Part shown: piece after piece, positions 36,683-45,883 of the stretch
Position numbering within the stretch: the stretch's first letter is position 1
How the letters are laid out: each line of letters starts with the position of its first letter
Assembly (NCBI RefSeq): GCF_015477605.1
Contig: NZ_JADLQX010000007.1
Coordinates: 248,001-312,000 of the forward strand
Reading direction: 5' to 3'
Source of the DNA: Nocardia amamiensis
GTDB taxonomy: Bacteria; Actinomycetota; Actinomycetes; Mycobacteriales; Mycobacteriaceae
DNA length: 64,000 nt
Notes under the pieces: generated by a model
Database searches by the model: none
Seen by the model: only the letters and a program-made list of their open reading frames with translations
What the model was told of the DNA's origin: nothing
Position numbers and translations under genes: made by a program

Positions 36683-37586
36683 CTACCGCTCCGATCCAGG
36701 CAATTGCGAGGAACTGCAGGACGCGGTCCCCCAGCGCGATCTCTTCGGGTTCACCGGCCTCGCCGCCATCGACGTCGACCGCGTAACGCAGGATTGCGAT
36801 GGTAAACGGGATCATCGAGATCGCGAACCAGTTGGTGTGTTTGAGGCCGTCCTGCTGGAACGCCCACAACCCGTAGAAGACCACGACCGCCGTCGCGGCC
36901 AGGGTCCAGATGAAGCGCAGGTAGGTCGGCGTGTAGTACTCCAGCGACTTGCGGATCTTGGCGCCGGTGCCCAGCGCGATCTGCAGTTCCGCGTAGCGCT
37001 TGCCGGCCGCCATGAACAGCGAGCCGAAGGCCATGATCAGCAGGAACCACTGCGACAGGTCGATGTTCGCGGCCGCGCCACCGGCCACGGCGCGCAGCAG
37101 GAAGCCCGAGGACACGATGCAGATGTCCAGCACGGCTTGGTGCTTGAGGCCGAAGCAGTACGCCAGCTGGATGCCGATGTACACCGCCATCACCACGGCG
37201 AGATGCCACGACGCGAGGAACGATCCCGCGATGGATCCGGCCAGCAGCACCATCGCCAGCAGGTATGCCATGTTCACCGGGACGACGCCCGCGGCGATCG
37301 GCCGGAAACGCTTGGTCGGATGCGCCCGGTCGGCTTCGACGTCGAGCGCGTCGTTCACCAGGTAGATGCCGGAGGCAGCCGCGCAGAACACCACGAAGGC
37401 GATGCCGACGTGCGCGAGCACATCCACCTCGGTGGCCGTACCCGCGGCCAGCGGTGCGGCGAGCACCAGGACGTTCTTGACCCATTGCCGCGGACGGACA
37501 GCCTTGATCAGACCCCCGGCCAGCGTCTTGGGCGGGCCCTTGACAACCGCCTCGGCCAGGTCGGCGCCGGTCGGCTCTTCACTCAT
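36660..37586 (-). CDS. ubiA: Decaprenyl-phosphate 5-phosphoribosyltransferase UbiA
   Basis: This is a UbiA-superfamily membrane transferase that joins PRPP to decaprenyl phosphate to give decaprenylphosphoryl-5-phosphoribose, the first step to DPA. The 308-residue protein has about nine helices. The first Asp-rich motif is at 78-86 (NDALDVEAD), and the second is near YAVDVDGGEAG. GKRYAELQ matches the mycobacterial Rv3806c family. The start ATG 37586 lies 1 nt after the PAP2 stop, so it is translationally coupled. Substitutions in the homologous gene contribute to ethambutol resistance in M. tuberculosis (established for that species). Confidence 0.95.
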   Translation of the reverse strand: MSEEPTGADLAEAVVKGPPKTLAGGLIKAVRPRQWVKNVLVLAAPLAAGTATEVDVLAHVGIAFVVFCAAASGIYLVNDALDVEADRAHPTKRFRPIAAGVVPVNMAYLLAMVLLAGSIAGSFLASWHLAVVMAVYIGIQLAYCFGLKHQAVLDICIVSSGFLLRAVAGGAAANIDLSQWFLLIMAFGSLFMAAGKRYAELQIALGTGAKIRKSLEYYTPTYLRFIWTLAATAVVVFYGLWAFQQDGLKHTNWFAISMIPFTIAILRYAVDVDGGEAGEPEEIALGDRVLQFLAIAWIGAVGVAVYLT

Positions 37587-37587
37587 G

Positions 37588-38226
37588 TCAACCAAGGCTC
37601 TTTCTTGTCCGGTCACTGTCGAGTCTCTTTTCGGCGGCGAGCAGGGCGGCGGCGGACGCGGCACCGAGCGCGGAACCGGCGAGCACGTCAGAGGGATAGT
37701 GCACCCCCAGGACCACTCGGGAAAGCAGCATCGGGGGAACGAGCACCGCAGGCAAGGGTAGCCCGGTCAATCTGCCGAGCAACACGGCCGCCGCCGTAGT
37801 CGAGGTCGCGTGCGAGGACGGGAAACTCAGTTTGCTCGGCGTTCCGACGTTGACCTGCACCGACGGATCGTTCGGGCGCGGCCGCCGGACGACGCGCTTG
37901 ATGACGATCGAGGCCGCGTGCGCACCGACCGCGCCGACCGCGACACCGGCCCACTGCCTGCGCCGCGGCTTGTCCAGCAACCAACCGGCCGCCGCGATGC
38001 CGACCCAGCCGAGCGCGTGCTCGCCGAAGTGCGACATGCTCCGGGCGGCGGACACCACGGCGGGCTTGCTCCCGAGCGTGGCCTGCACGGCGTTGATGAT
38101 CGCGACCTCGGGCGGCGCTGCCTGCGGCTGCGTGGGTTCCGCGGACACCGGGCCGCCGTGGCCGTTCGCGCTCTGCGGCGGCAGGTGCACCGCCGCGTCG
38201 TCGGCCGCGCTCGCTCCGAGACTCAC
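37588..38226 (-). CDS. PAP2-family phosphatase (candidate decaprenylphosphoryl-5-phosphoribose phosphatase)
   Basis: This membrane phosphatase is at the place of Rv3807c, which is proposed to remove the 5-phosphate from decaprenylphosphoryl-phosphoribose. The three PAP2 signature motifs are present: KRVVRRPRP, PSSHA (Ser-Ser in place of the usual Ser-Gly) and SRVVLGVHYPSDVLAG. The GTG start at 38226 overlaps the glfT2 stop (GTGA) and gives 212 residues with four or five short helices. The N-terminal ~40 residues are polar and low-complexity. It sits between glfT2 and ubiA in the same operon. Confidence 0.9.
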   Translation of the reverse strand: MSLGASAADDAAVHLPPQSANGHGGPVSAEPTQPQAAPPEVAIINAVQATLGSKPAVVSAARSMSHFGEHALGWVGIAAAGWLLDKPRRRQWAGVAVGAVGAHAASIVIKRVVRRPRPNDPSVQVNVGTPSKLSFPSSHATSTTAAAVLLGRLTGLPLPAVLVPPMLLSRVVLGVHYPSDVLAGSALGAASAAALLAAEKRLDSDRTRKSLG

Positions 38227-40157
38227 TGCTGTCCATCCTTCGTGTCGATGCCGAAGACTTTCTCCCACGCCGCGGTGCTGGTCAGCTGCGGGTGGGCGGC
38301 ACGGTAGCGCTGCTGCATCTCCGGGAAGCGGTCGGCCAGCTCCTTGCGCAGGCGCATGGCTTCTTTGAACAGGCCGAGCGCCTGGCGCGGATCACGCTTG
38401 CGGTAGACGACGCCGCGGCCGTCCGCCGTGGTGACGGTGACGCCGTCGACCTGGGAGAGCAGGAACCACCGCGCGTCCAGCGTCGGCACGTTCAGCTGCG
38501 GAGTCTCGTGGTGCTCGGCGCGCGCGGGGCGGACGTTGTGCAGCACGCCCTTGGCCAGCCGGACCACCTTGGCGATCGGGTTGGCGGGTTCGCCCACCGC
38601 GCCGACGCCGAGGTGACTGGCCAGCGGAAGTTCGGTGGACGAGGGCAGGATCACCGCGTCCGGGTACTGCCTGCGCAGCTCGTGCACCGCGCCCAGGGCG
38701 CTCGGCAGCAACTGGAACAACCGCTCGGGCCCGGCGAGGAAGTCGCGGATGGCCAGGTTCTGGATCGCGACCGTCGAATACTCCAGGCAGAGCAGGTGCT
38801 TCAAGGTCGCTTTGACCGTGTTGACGACCATGCCGCGACCGTTGCCCGGCAGGTGCAGCGAGGCGACCACCAAGCGGTTGCGCAGGTGGAAGTACGCCTG
38901 CCAGTCGATGGCGTCGTCTTTGTCGCTCCAGGCCATGTGCCACACGGCCGCGCCGGGCAGCGTGACGGTGGGATACCCGGCGGCACGGGCGCGCAGACCG
39001 TACTCCGCGTCGTCCCATTTCAAGAACAGCGGCAGCGGCTGGCCGAGTTCCTCGGCGACGCGGCGCGGGATGACGCAGGTCCACCAGCCGTTGAAGTCGA
39101 CGTCGATGCGCCGGTGCAGCAGCTTCGAGTTGTCCCGGTCCTTGAGCGGGTGCTTCGAGAAGTCGTGGTCGTATTCGACGTTCGGCGCCGCGGTCCACAT
39201 GAAGATGCCGCGGTCGACGACTTCACCCATCACGTGCAGGTGCGAGCGCTCCTGCAGGTTGAGCATCTGGCCGCCGACCAGCACGGGCGACTTGGCGAAC
39301 CGGGCGAAGGCCAGCGCGCGCAGGATCGAGTCCGGCTCGATCTCGATGTCGTCGTCCATGTAGACGATGTACTCGGCGTCGGTGGTCTTCAGCGCCTCGT
39401 ACATGACCCGGCTGTAACCGCCGGAACCGCCGAGGTTGGGCTGGTCGTGGATGGCCAGCCTGCCGCCGAGCGCCGCGGCCGATTCCGCGAAACCGGGCTC
39501 GTCCACCACCTTCTTGGTGCCCTGGTCGGGAATGATGACGGTCTTGATCTTCTCCAGCACCAGCGGGTCCGAGCCGAGGGCGGCCAGGGTCTTCACCGCG
39601 TCGGTGGGCCGGTTGAAGGTGGGCATGCCGACCGCGATGCTGCCGTCGCCGGGCGCCTCGACCGGTGCGTACCAGCCGCCGGACAGCAGCGTGACCGCCG
39701 TGTCGGTGGTGATGTCGAACCAGATCCAGCCGCCGTCCTCGAACGGGCCGAGGTCGGTCTCGAATTCCACGACCACCGAGTCGGCGCCGCCGGCGACCGC
39801 GAACTCCTTGCCCTGCACGTGGATGCGCGAGCCGTCGGCCTTGGAGCGGTACATGTCGACCCGGCCGTGGCCGGCCAGCTCCAGCCGGAGCACCACCGAC
39901 GACAGGATGCTCCAGCGCCGCCAGTAGCTCGCGGGCAGCGCGTTGAAGTAGGTGCAGAACGAGACTTCGGACTCCGCGCCGATGGACAGCGAGGTGCGGG
40001 TGGTGGCGTGCGCGCGCCGGGCGTTGGTGGCCGACTCCTCGACGTAGAGGGTGCGCACGTCCAGTGGTTCGCCGGGGCGGGGCAGGATGATGCGCTGTAG
40101 CAGCGACTTCGCGCGGGTCTCGGTGGTCTGGTCGGCCAAGATGGATTGCGAGGTCAT
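38223..40157 (-). CDS. glfT2: Galactofuranosyltransferase GlfT2
   Basis: GlfT2 is a processive GT2 enzyme that polymerises the alternating beta-(1,5)/(1,6) galactan from UDP-galactofuranose on the lipid-linked acceptor, at the inner membrane face. The 644-residue protein has an N-terminal beta-sandwich (~1-165), then the GT-A domain with GMPTFNRPTDAVKTL, PNLGGSGGYSRVM, the metal-binding DDD at 268-270 (YMDDDIEIEP), the base-carrying WDDAEYGLRA and PGAAVWHMAWSDKDD. The C-terminal helical region mediates tetramer formation in the M. tuberculosis enzyme (637 residues). It starts 7 bp after glf. Confidence 0.96.
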   Translation of the reverse strand: MTSQSILADQTTETRAKSLLQRIILPRPGEPLDVRTLYVEESATNARRAHATTRTSLSIGAESEVSFCTYFNALPASYWRRWSILSSVVLRLELAGHGRVDMYRSKADGSRIHVQGKEFAVAGGADSVVVEFETDLGPFEDGGWIWFDITTDTAVTLLSGGWYAPVEAPGDGSIAVGMPTFNRPTDAVKTLAALGSDPLVLEKIKTVIIPDQGTKKVVDEPGFAESAAALGGRLAIHDQPNLGGSGGYSRVMYEALKTTDAEYIVYMDDDIEIEPDSILRALAFARFAKSPVLVGGQMLNLQERSHLHVMGEVVDRGIFMWTAAPNVEYDHDFSKHPLKDRDNSKLLHRRIDVDFNGWWTCVIPRRVAEELGQPLPLFLKWDDAEYGLRARAAGYPTVTLPGAAVWHMAWSDKDDAIDWQAYFHLRNRLVVASLHLPGNGRGMVVNTVKATLKHLLCLEYSTVAIQNLAIRDFLAGPERLFQLLPSALGAVHELRRQYPDAVILPSSTELPLASHLGVGAVGEPANPIAKVVRLAKGVLHNVRPARAEHHETPQLNVPTLDARWFLLSQVDGVTVTTADGRGVVYRKRDPRQALGLFKEAMRLRKELADRFPEMQQRYRAAHPQLTSTAAWEKVFGIDTKDGQQ

Positions 40158-40164
40158 TCCGCTC

Positions 40165-41647
<1,483 letters not shown>

Positions 41648-42370
41648 TCAGGCCGCGAAGCCCACGTCGAGCTCGACCTTGTCCCGCTCGGTGTACAGCC
41701 GCCAGTAGTGGTCGCCGAGCTCGTCGGGGTCGATCCGCACGATCTCGACACCATCGGGGACGAGCTCCGGGCGCTCGTCGACGATCTGCGCGGCCTTGCT
41801 TCCGTTGATCAGCGCACCGATGTTGAGCAGCCCGACGTAGACGCCGGTGCCCGCGAGTTCGACGGCGAGCTGACGCAGGTAGCCGCGCTGTGCGGCGAGC
41901 GCGATGCCGAAGTTGGACAGGTAGGGCAGCGGGAGCTGCTCGGAGGAGCCCGAGGAGAACAGCAGCGCACCCGAACCGCGCTGCACCATGCCCGGCACCA
42001 GCGCCTTCGTCACCAGGATCGGCGAGTGCAGCTTCAGCGCGAGCGGAATCTCGAGGGCCGCGACGTCCACTTCCAGCGTGGACGGAGTCCGGTCGGCCAT
42101 ATTGCCTGCCGCGCCGTGCATCGCCACATCGATGGGGCCGAAGGTCTCCTCGATCGTCTCGATCACGGTGGTGACCTGCGCCGGATCCGTGACGTCCGCG
42201 GGGAAGGCGGCAGCCTCGACGCCCTCGGCCGTCAGCTCGGCCGCGTGCCGCTGCGCTTTGCCGGGATCGCGCCCGATGACGGCCACCCGGAATCCTTCGC
42301 GTCCGAATCGGCGTCCGGTGCCGACGCCGAGACCGGGGCCGTACCCGAAGATCGCGATGGTCTTGGACAT
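41648..42370 (-). CDS. Atypical short-chain dehydrogenase/reductase lacking the YxxxK lysine
   Basis: This 240-residue Rossmann-fold protein is of the SDR superfamily. The nucleotide-binding turn is non-standard (FGYGPGLGVGTGRRFG), the NNAG position reads HGAAGN, and the active-site region SSGSSEQLPLPYLSNFG has a Tyr but no Lys four residues later. Either catalysis differs or the true family is a divergent SDR branch. ATG 42370 is favoured over GTG 42376 because AGGAG sits 5 nt upstream. It is divergent from a TetR gene across a large inverted repeat, so it is very likely the regulator's target. Confidence 0.85.
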   Translation of the reverse strand: MSKTIAIFGYGPGLGVGTGRRFGREGFRVAVIGRDPGKAQRHAAELTAEGVEAAAFPADVTDPAQVTTVIETIEETFGPIDVAMHGAAGNMADRTPSTLEVDVAALEIPLALKLHSPILVTKALVPGMVQRGSGALLFSSGSSEQLPLPYLSNFGIALAAQRGYLRQLAVELAGTGVYVGLLNIGALINGSKAAQIVDERPELVPDGVEIVRIDPDELGDHYWRLYTERDKVELDVGFAA

Positions 42371-42383
42371 TGCCACTCCTGAT

Positions 42384-42447
42384 TAAGTTGAGAGATGGTT
42401 CAAGTTCATGCCGACGATAGCAGTAACTTGAACCTATGCTCAACTTA
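42384..42447. promoter_or_regulatory. 64-bp nested inverted repeat, likely TetR operator
   Basis: TAAGTTGAG-AGAT-GGTTCAAGTT (42384-42406) is mirrored by AACTTGAACC-TATG-CTCAACTTA (42425-42447), with 18 bp between them. Nineteen of 23 arm positions match exactly in two blocks. It fills the space between the divergent SDR and TetR starts and would overlap the -35 regions of both. The A/T-rich arms stand out from the GC-rich background. Confidence 0.8.
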
Positions 42448-42466
42448 TTCCGGGAAGCCGGATTTG

Positions 42467-42472
42467 TAGGAT
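42467..42472 (+). promoter_or_regulatory. -10-like element for leaderless TetR gene
   Basis: TAGGAT fits TANNNT and ends 6 nt before the GTG at 42479. No ribosome-binding sequence is visible between them. The upstream half of the promoter would lie under the right arm of the 64-bp inverted repeat. Confidence 0.4.
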
Positions 42473-42478
42473 CGGCCC

Positions 42479-43123
42479 GTGGACAAGCCGTTACGCAGCG
42501 ACGCCCAGCGCAACAGGGACGCGCTCGTGACGGCGGCGCGCGCCGTCTTCGAGGAACGCGGCCTAGACGCGCCGCTGAAGGAGATCGCCGCCCGCGCCGG
42601 GGTCGCCATCGGCACGCTTTACAACCGCTTCCCCACCCGCGACGACCTCATCGCCGCCGCCGTCGAGGACCGGATCGAGGCGGGTAGTCGTATCGCCGAA
42701 GCCGCGCTGGCCATCGATGACCCGTGGCAGTCGTTCGTCTACCTGGTGGAACAGGTCTGCGCGCGGCAAGCCTCCGACCGCCTGCTCAGCGAGCTCGCCG
42801 TCCGGCTGGCTCCCAGCCGTGCCATCGCGCAAGCCCAGGAGTACGGCCACGGCCTGATGCGCCGGATCATCGCTCGCGCCCAGGAAGCGGGGGTGCTGCG
42901 CCCCGACTGGGTGCTCGAGGACATCGCTTTCATCACTTGGTCGCACACCCGGATCGTGGAGGCGACCGGCCACATCGCCCCCGAAGCCTGGCGCCGCAAC
43001 CTCGCCTTGGTGCTCGACGGCCTGCGCGCGGAGGCCGCCCATCCGCTGCCCGTTCCCCCGATCACCGAGGATCAGCTGATGCACGCGCTCGGGCGTGCAC
43101 CCGGCAGCAACGATCGGACGTAG
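42479..43123 (+). CDS. TetR/AcrR-family transcriptional regulator
   Basis: This 214-residue one-domain regulator has the HTH (~residues 10-55): RDALVTAARAVFEERGLDAP, then IAARAGVAIGTLYNRFPTRDDLIAA, the strongly conserved TetR recognition helix. The C-terminal ligand domain is helical and has the SBP-type (TetR_C) look, ending in a short tail. It is divergent from the SDR gene and probably represses it and itself through the 42384-42447 dyad. The inducer is unknown. The start is GTG 42479. Confidence 0.92.
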   Translation: MDKPLRSDAQRNRDALVTAARAVFEERGLDAPLKEIAARAGVAIGTLYNRFPTRDDLIAAAVEDRIEAGSRIAEAALAIDDPWQSFVYLVEQVCARQASDRLLSELAVRLAPSRAIAQAQEYGHGLMRRIIARAQEAGVLRPDWVLEDIAFITWSHTRIVEATGHIAPEAWRRNLALVLDGLRAEAAHPLPVPPITEDQLMHALGRAPGSNDRT

Positions 43124-43323
43124 CGGCGGCGCGCTTCGGCCCCCGGTGTCACGCCGAGCGAAAGCACCTTCCCGCCAGTAACGCGATCGTGGCCGCGGTG
43201 CCGATGAATGGTGGCCGATCCTTCGGTGGGGACGGATGGATGCCTGCCGGACAGTAGCCGTTACTCCGCGCCCACCCGATGATCGATCCCAAAGACGCAC
43301 CTTCATCATGCGCCCCAATGAAT

Positions 43324-43358
43324 GACGGCCGGTACGCATCCTCCGCGCACCGGCCGTC
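43324..43358 (-). terminator. Hairpin downstream of the TipAL-like gene
   Basis: GACGGCCGGT (43324-43333) pairs with ACCGGCCGTC (43349-43358), with an inner CGC/GCG. It lies 13 bp after the stop of the minus-strand regulator at 43372. It may also serve the TetR gene arriving from the other side. Confidence 0.65.
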
Positions 43359-43371
43359 GGTCAGGTGTGAT

Positions 43372-44136
43372 CTACAGGTTCCGCTCGGCGTAGACCTTCA
43401 TCGCGTCACGCACGAATTCCGCGGTGCCCGCGCCGTGCACGTCGTAGTTCACCGCGAAACGCGGGTCGGCGACGTACATCTCGCCCAAGCCGATGAAGGC
43501 TTCCTTCACCACGTCCCGCCCCTGCCAGCCGACGCCGATCCAGTCGAAGTGGCGCTGGACGATGGCCTGCACCTCGTCGCTGTCCACCGCGACCCCGTCC
43601 GCGTGCGCCCGGCCGTAGTCGGCGGCGATGTCGAGATGGGTCTGCTGGAAGGCCTTCTTGTCCGCGTCGGACATCGAGCGCCACCAGCGGTCGCCGCTCT
43701 CGTAGGCCTCTTTGCCCCAGCGTTCGATCACCTCGTCCTTGTACTTCGTGTGGTCGAAGCCGTCGAAAACTTCTGCTGCCACGAGTTGTTCACCTCTTTC
43801 CGTCTTGTGCAGCGTGGATTGCACCGACTCGATCTGGCGCCGGATCCGATCCTGTTCCTGCCGTAGCAAGTCCAGGTGCGTGCGCAGCGCGGCGGCGGTG
43901 TCCTGTTCTCCGGCAAGGACTTCGGCGATGACCGGCAGGCCGAGGCCGAGTTCTCGCAGCAGCAGGATGCGTTGCAGCCGCACGAGGGAGTCCTGGTCGT
44001 AGTAGCGATACCCGTTGGCGCCGATCCGGCTGGGCGGCAACAGCCCGAGCTGCCCGTAGTGGCGCAGCGTGCGACTGGTGGTACCGGCCGCCTTCGCCAG
44101 ATCCTGAATGGACCATTCCCCGGTGACCATGGTCAT
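43372..44136 (-). CDS. TipAL-like MerR-family regulator with TipAS ligand domain
   Basis: This 254-residue regulator has the N-terminal MerR winged helix at ~6-75 (WSIQDLAKAAGTTSRTLRHY, GYRYYDQDSLVRLQRILLLR). A coiled linker follows (~75-115), then a C-terminal TipAS domain (~120-254) with FDGFDHTKYKDEVIERWG, YESGDRWWRSMS and HFDWIGVG. TipAS domains bind thiopeptides in Streptomyces and albicidin in related proteins, and switch on transcription. ATG 44136 has GGGAG upstream. A MerR-type promoter dyad lies 50-60 bp upstream, so autoregulation is expected. The target beyond itself is not evident; the EamA gene upstream on the same strand is not downstream of this promoter. Confidence 0.92.
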   Translation of the reverse strand: MTMVTGEWSIQDLAKAAGTTSRTLRHYGQLGLLPPSRIGANGYRYYDQDSLVRLQRILLLRELGLGLPVIAEVLAGEQDTAAALRTHLDLLRQEQDRIRRQIESVQSTLHKTERGEQLVAAEVFDGFDHTKYKDEVIERWGKEAYESGDRWWRSMSDADKKAFQQTHLDIAADYGRAHADGVAVDSDEVQAIVQRHFDWIGVGWQGRDVVKEAFIGLGEMYVADPRFAVNYDVHGAGTAEFVRDAMKVYAERNL

Positions 44137-44170
44137 GACCGCGTTCTCCCTTCTTGTCTCGTCGGTGTAA

Positions 44171-44202
44171 CCAGCATGCAAGTTGACGTTACGTCAAGGT
44201 CA
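44171..44202 (-). promoter_or_regulatory. MerR-type promoter with 15-bp dyad operator
   Basis: On the minus strand, TTGACC is followed by a 19-bp spacer and CATGCT. The spacer contains the dyad TTGACGT-A-ACGTCAA (44183-44197 on the plus strand). An overlong 19-bp spacer with a central palindrome is the hallmark of MerR-activated promoters, and this sequence resembles those described for TipAL-type genes. Confidence 0.75.
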
Positions 44203-44228
44203 AGGCTTATTCGCCGGGGTTCCGGTAG

Positions 44229-45173
44229 TCAGCGCGACGCCGGAGCGGACTCGGCCGAGACGGGGGATGCGACGGGGCCGACCGCAGCCTTCGGAGCACC
44301 TACCGTCTGGCCGAGCAGGGTCCCGCCCAGCGCGATCACCATGCCGAGCACCTGTAGCGCGGTGAGCGCCTGCCCGAGCGCGACCCACCCGATCACCGCG
44401 GCGGACACCGGGCTGAGCAAGCCGAGGAAGGCCACCGAAGTGGCGGGCACCTTCGCGATGCCGCGGAACCAGAGCCAGTAGGCAACCGCCGTCCCGACCA
44501 CGCCGAGGTAGAGGTAGCCGCCGACGGCTTCGGCGTCCAGCGCGGGCGGAGCGCCCTCCACGAGCAGTGCCAACGGCGCGATGAACACACCGCCCGCGGT
44601 GAGCTGCCAGCCGGTCATGGCCAGCGGGCCGACGTCGTCGGGACGCCCCCACTTCTTGGTCAGCACGGTGCCCGCGGCCATCGACGCCGCGCCCGCGAGA
44701 CCGGCGAGCACACCGACGGTGTCGAGTTGCGCGTTGGCACGCAGCACGACGAGGGCGACGCCGACTACGCCGATCACTCCGGCGAGCAGCTTGCGGCCGC
44801 TGGGCTTTTCGCTCAGGGCGACGGTCGCGATGACGAGCGCGAAGAGCGGCGCGACGGCGCCGAGCACGCCCGCGACGCCACCGGGTAGGCGGTAGGCCGC
44901 CAGGAACAGCAGCGGGAAGAACGCACCGATATTGAGGATGCCGAGCACCGCAGAGCGGCCGATCCACTGCCCGCGGGGCAGCACGCGAGTAAGGGCGAGC
45001 AGCGCCAGACCCGCGGGCAGAGCACGCATTAGCGCTGTGAACAGCGGGCGGTCCGGCGGCAGGAATTCAGTGGTGACGGCGTAGGTGGAACCCCAGACGA
45101 CCGGGGTGAGGGCGGTGAGCGCCAAGGTGCCCGCGACCGAGGCGTCGGCCGGTCCGGCGGTGCGTGTCGTCAT
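44229..45173 (-). CDS. EamA-family (DMT superfamily) transporter
   Basis: This 314-residue inner membrane protein has ten predicted helices in two EamA repeats. The first repeat begins LTALTPVVWGSTYAVTTEFL, and the second contains WQLTAGGVFIAPLALL and ends with LGMVIALGGTLLGQ. These transporters export metabolites or amino acids; RhtA and YdcZ-like relatives are examples. It is divergent from a MarR regulator, with a matched pair of operator-like sites between them, so drug- or metabolite-induced export under MarR control is likely. The C-terminal ~20 residues are Ala/Pro/Ser-rich. The start is ATG 45173. Confidence 0.9.
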   Translation of the reverse strand: MTTRTAGPADASVAGTLALTALTPVVWGSTYAVTTEFLPPDRPLFTALMRALPAGLALLALTRVLPRGQWIGRSAVLGILNIGAFFPLLFLAAYRLPGGVAGVLGAVAPLFALVIATVALSEKPSGRKLLAGVIGVVGVALVVLRANAQLDTVGVLAGLAGAASMAAGTVLTKKWGRPDDVGPLAMTGWQLTAGGVFIAPLALLVEGAPPALDAEAVGGYLYLGVVGTAVAYWLWFRGIAKVPATSVAFLGLLSPVSAAVIGWVALGQALTALQVLGMVIALGGTLLGQTVGAPKAAVGPVASPVSAESAPASR

Positions 45174-45191
45174 GTCTGACTCCTCATTGAT

Positions 45192-45256
45192 AATCTCAAC
45201 GTTCAGATATCTACTCCGGCTCTTGTCTCGTCGTCAAGTAGATGAACATTGAGATT
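45192..45256. promoter_or_regulatory. Paired inverted operator-like sites between EamA and MarR genes
   Basis: AATCTCAACGTTCA (45192-45205) and TGAACATTGAGATT (45243-45256) are inverted copies with one mismatch. The left site extends to ATCTCAACGTTCAGAT, a 16-bp dyad apart from one position pair. The spacing suits two MarR dimers covering both divergent promoters. Confidence 0.7.
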
Positions 45257-45277
45257 CTTTGCACAGAGAGGATTGCG

Positions 45278-45778
45278 ATGTCGGACGCGGTGGACCTGTT
45301 CGTGGCGCACTGGCACCGGGAGCGGCCCGAGGTCGACGTTTCGCCGATGCTCGTGCTCGGCCGGATCCAGCGGCTGGCACGGCTGGTCGAACAGGACCTC
45401 AAACGCTTCTTCGGCGAATTCGGCATGGAATTCTGGGAATTCGACGTGCTGGCCACGTTGCGCCGTTCCGGCGGTGCCGACGGACTCACCGCGGGCGCGC
45501 TGATCAAGGTCGCCATGGTGACCTCCGGCGCGATCACCAACCGCATAGACCGGCTGGAGGCCAAGGGACTCGTCGAGCGCAAGCCCTGCCCGGAAGACCG
45601 CAGGGCCATCCGGGTCCAGCTCACCGAACCGGGCCGAGCGCTGATCGACGACCTGCTGCCCCGCCACATGGCGAACGAACAGCGAATGCTTGCGGCTCTG
45701 GATATTTCGTCCCGCGAGCAGTTGGCGGACCTGCTGCGCACCTTGGCCGAGTCACTCGGTGACACACCGCCGGAGTGA
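45278..45778 (+). CDS. MarR-family transcriptional regulator
   Basis: This 166-residue MarR protein has the winged helix core WEFDVLATLRRSGGADGLTA, then MVTSGAITNRIDRLEAKGLV and the wing ERKPCPEDRRAIRVQLTEPG. The start ATG 45278 follows GAGAGG by 6 nt; the ATG 36 bp further upstream lies inside the operator. It probably represses the divergent EamA exporter and itself. The ligand is unknown. Confidence 0.92.
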   Translation: MSDAVDLFVAHWHRERPEVDVSPMLVLGRIQRLARLVEQDLKRFFGEFGMEFWEFDVLATLRRSGGADGLTAGALIKVAMVTSGAITNRIDRLEAKGLVERKPCPEDRRAIRVQLTEPGRALIDDLLPRHMANEQRMLAALDISSREQLADLLRTLAESLGDTPPE

Positions 45779-45883
45779 TCCCGCCGCGTCTTCGCAGGAG
45801 TAACAGTCTGCGAGCGAGCCGGAGCGCGTTGCCCGCGGTGGTCTCGAATGACCGTCGGCCGGGCCGAGCAGACGGGCGGACAG

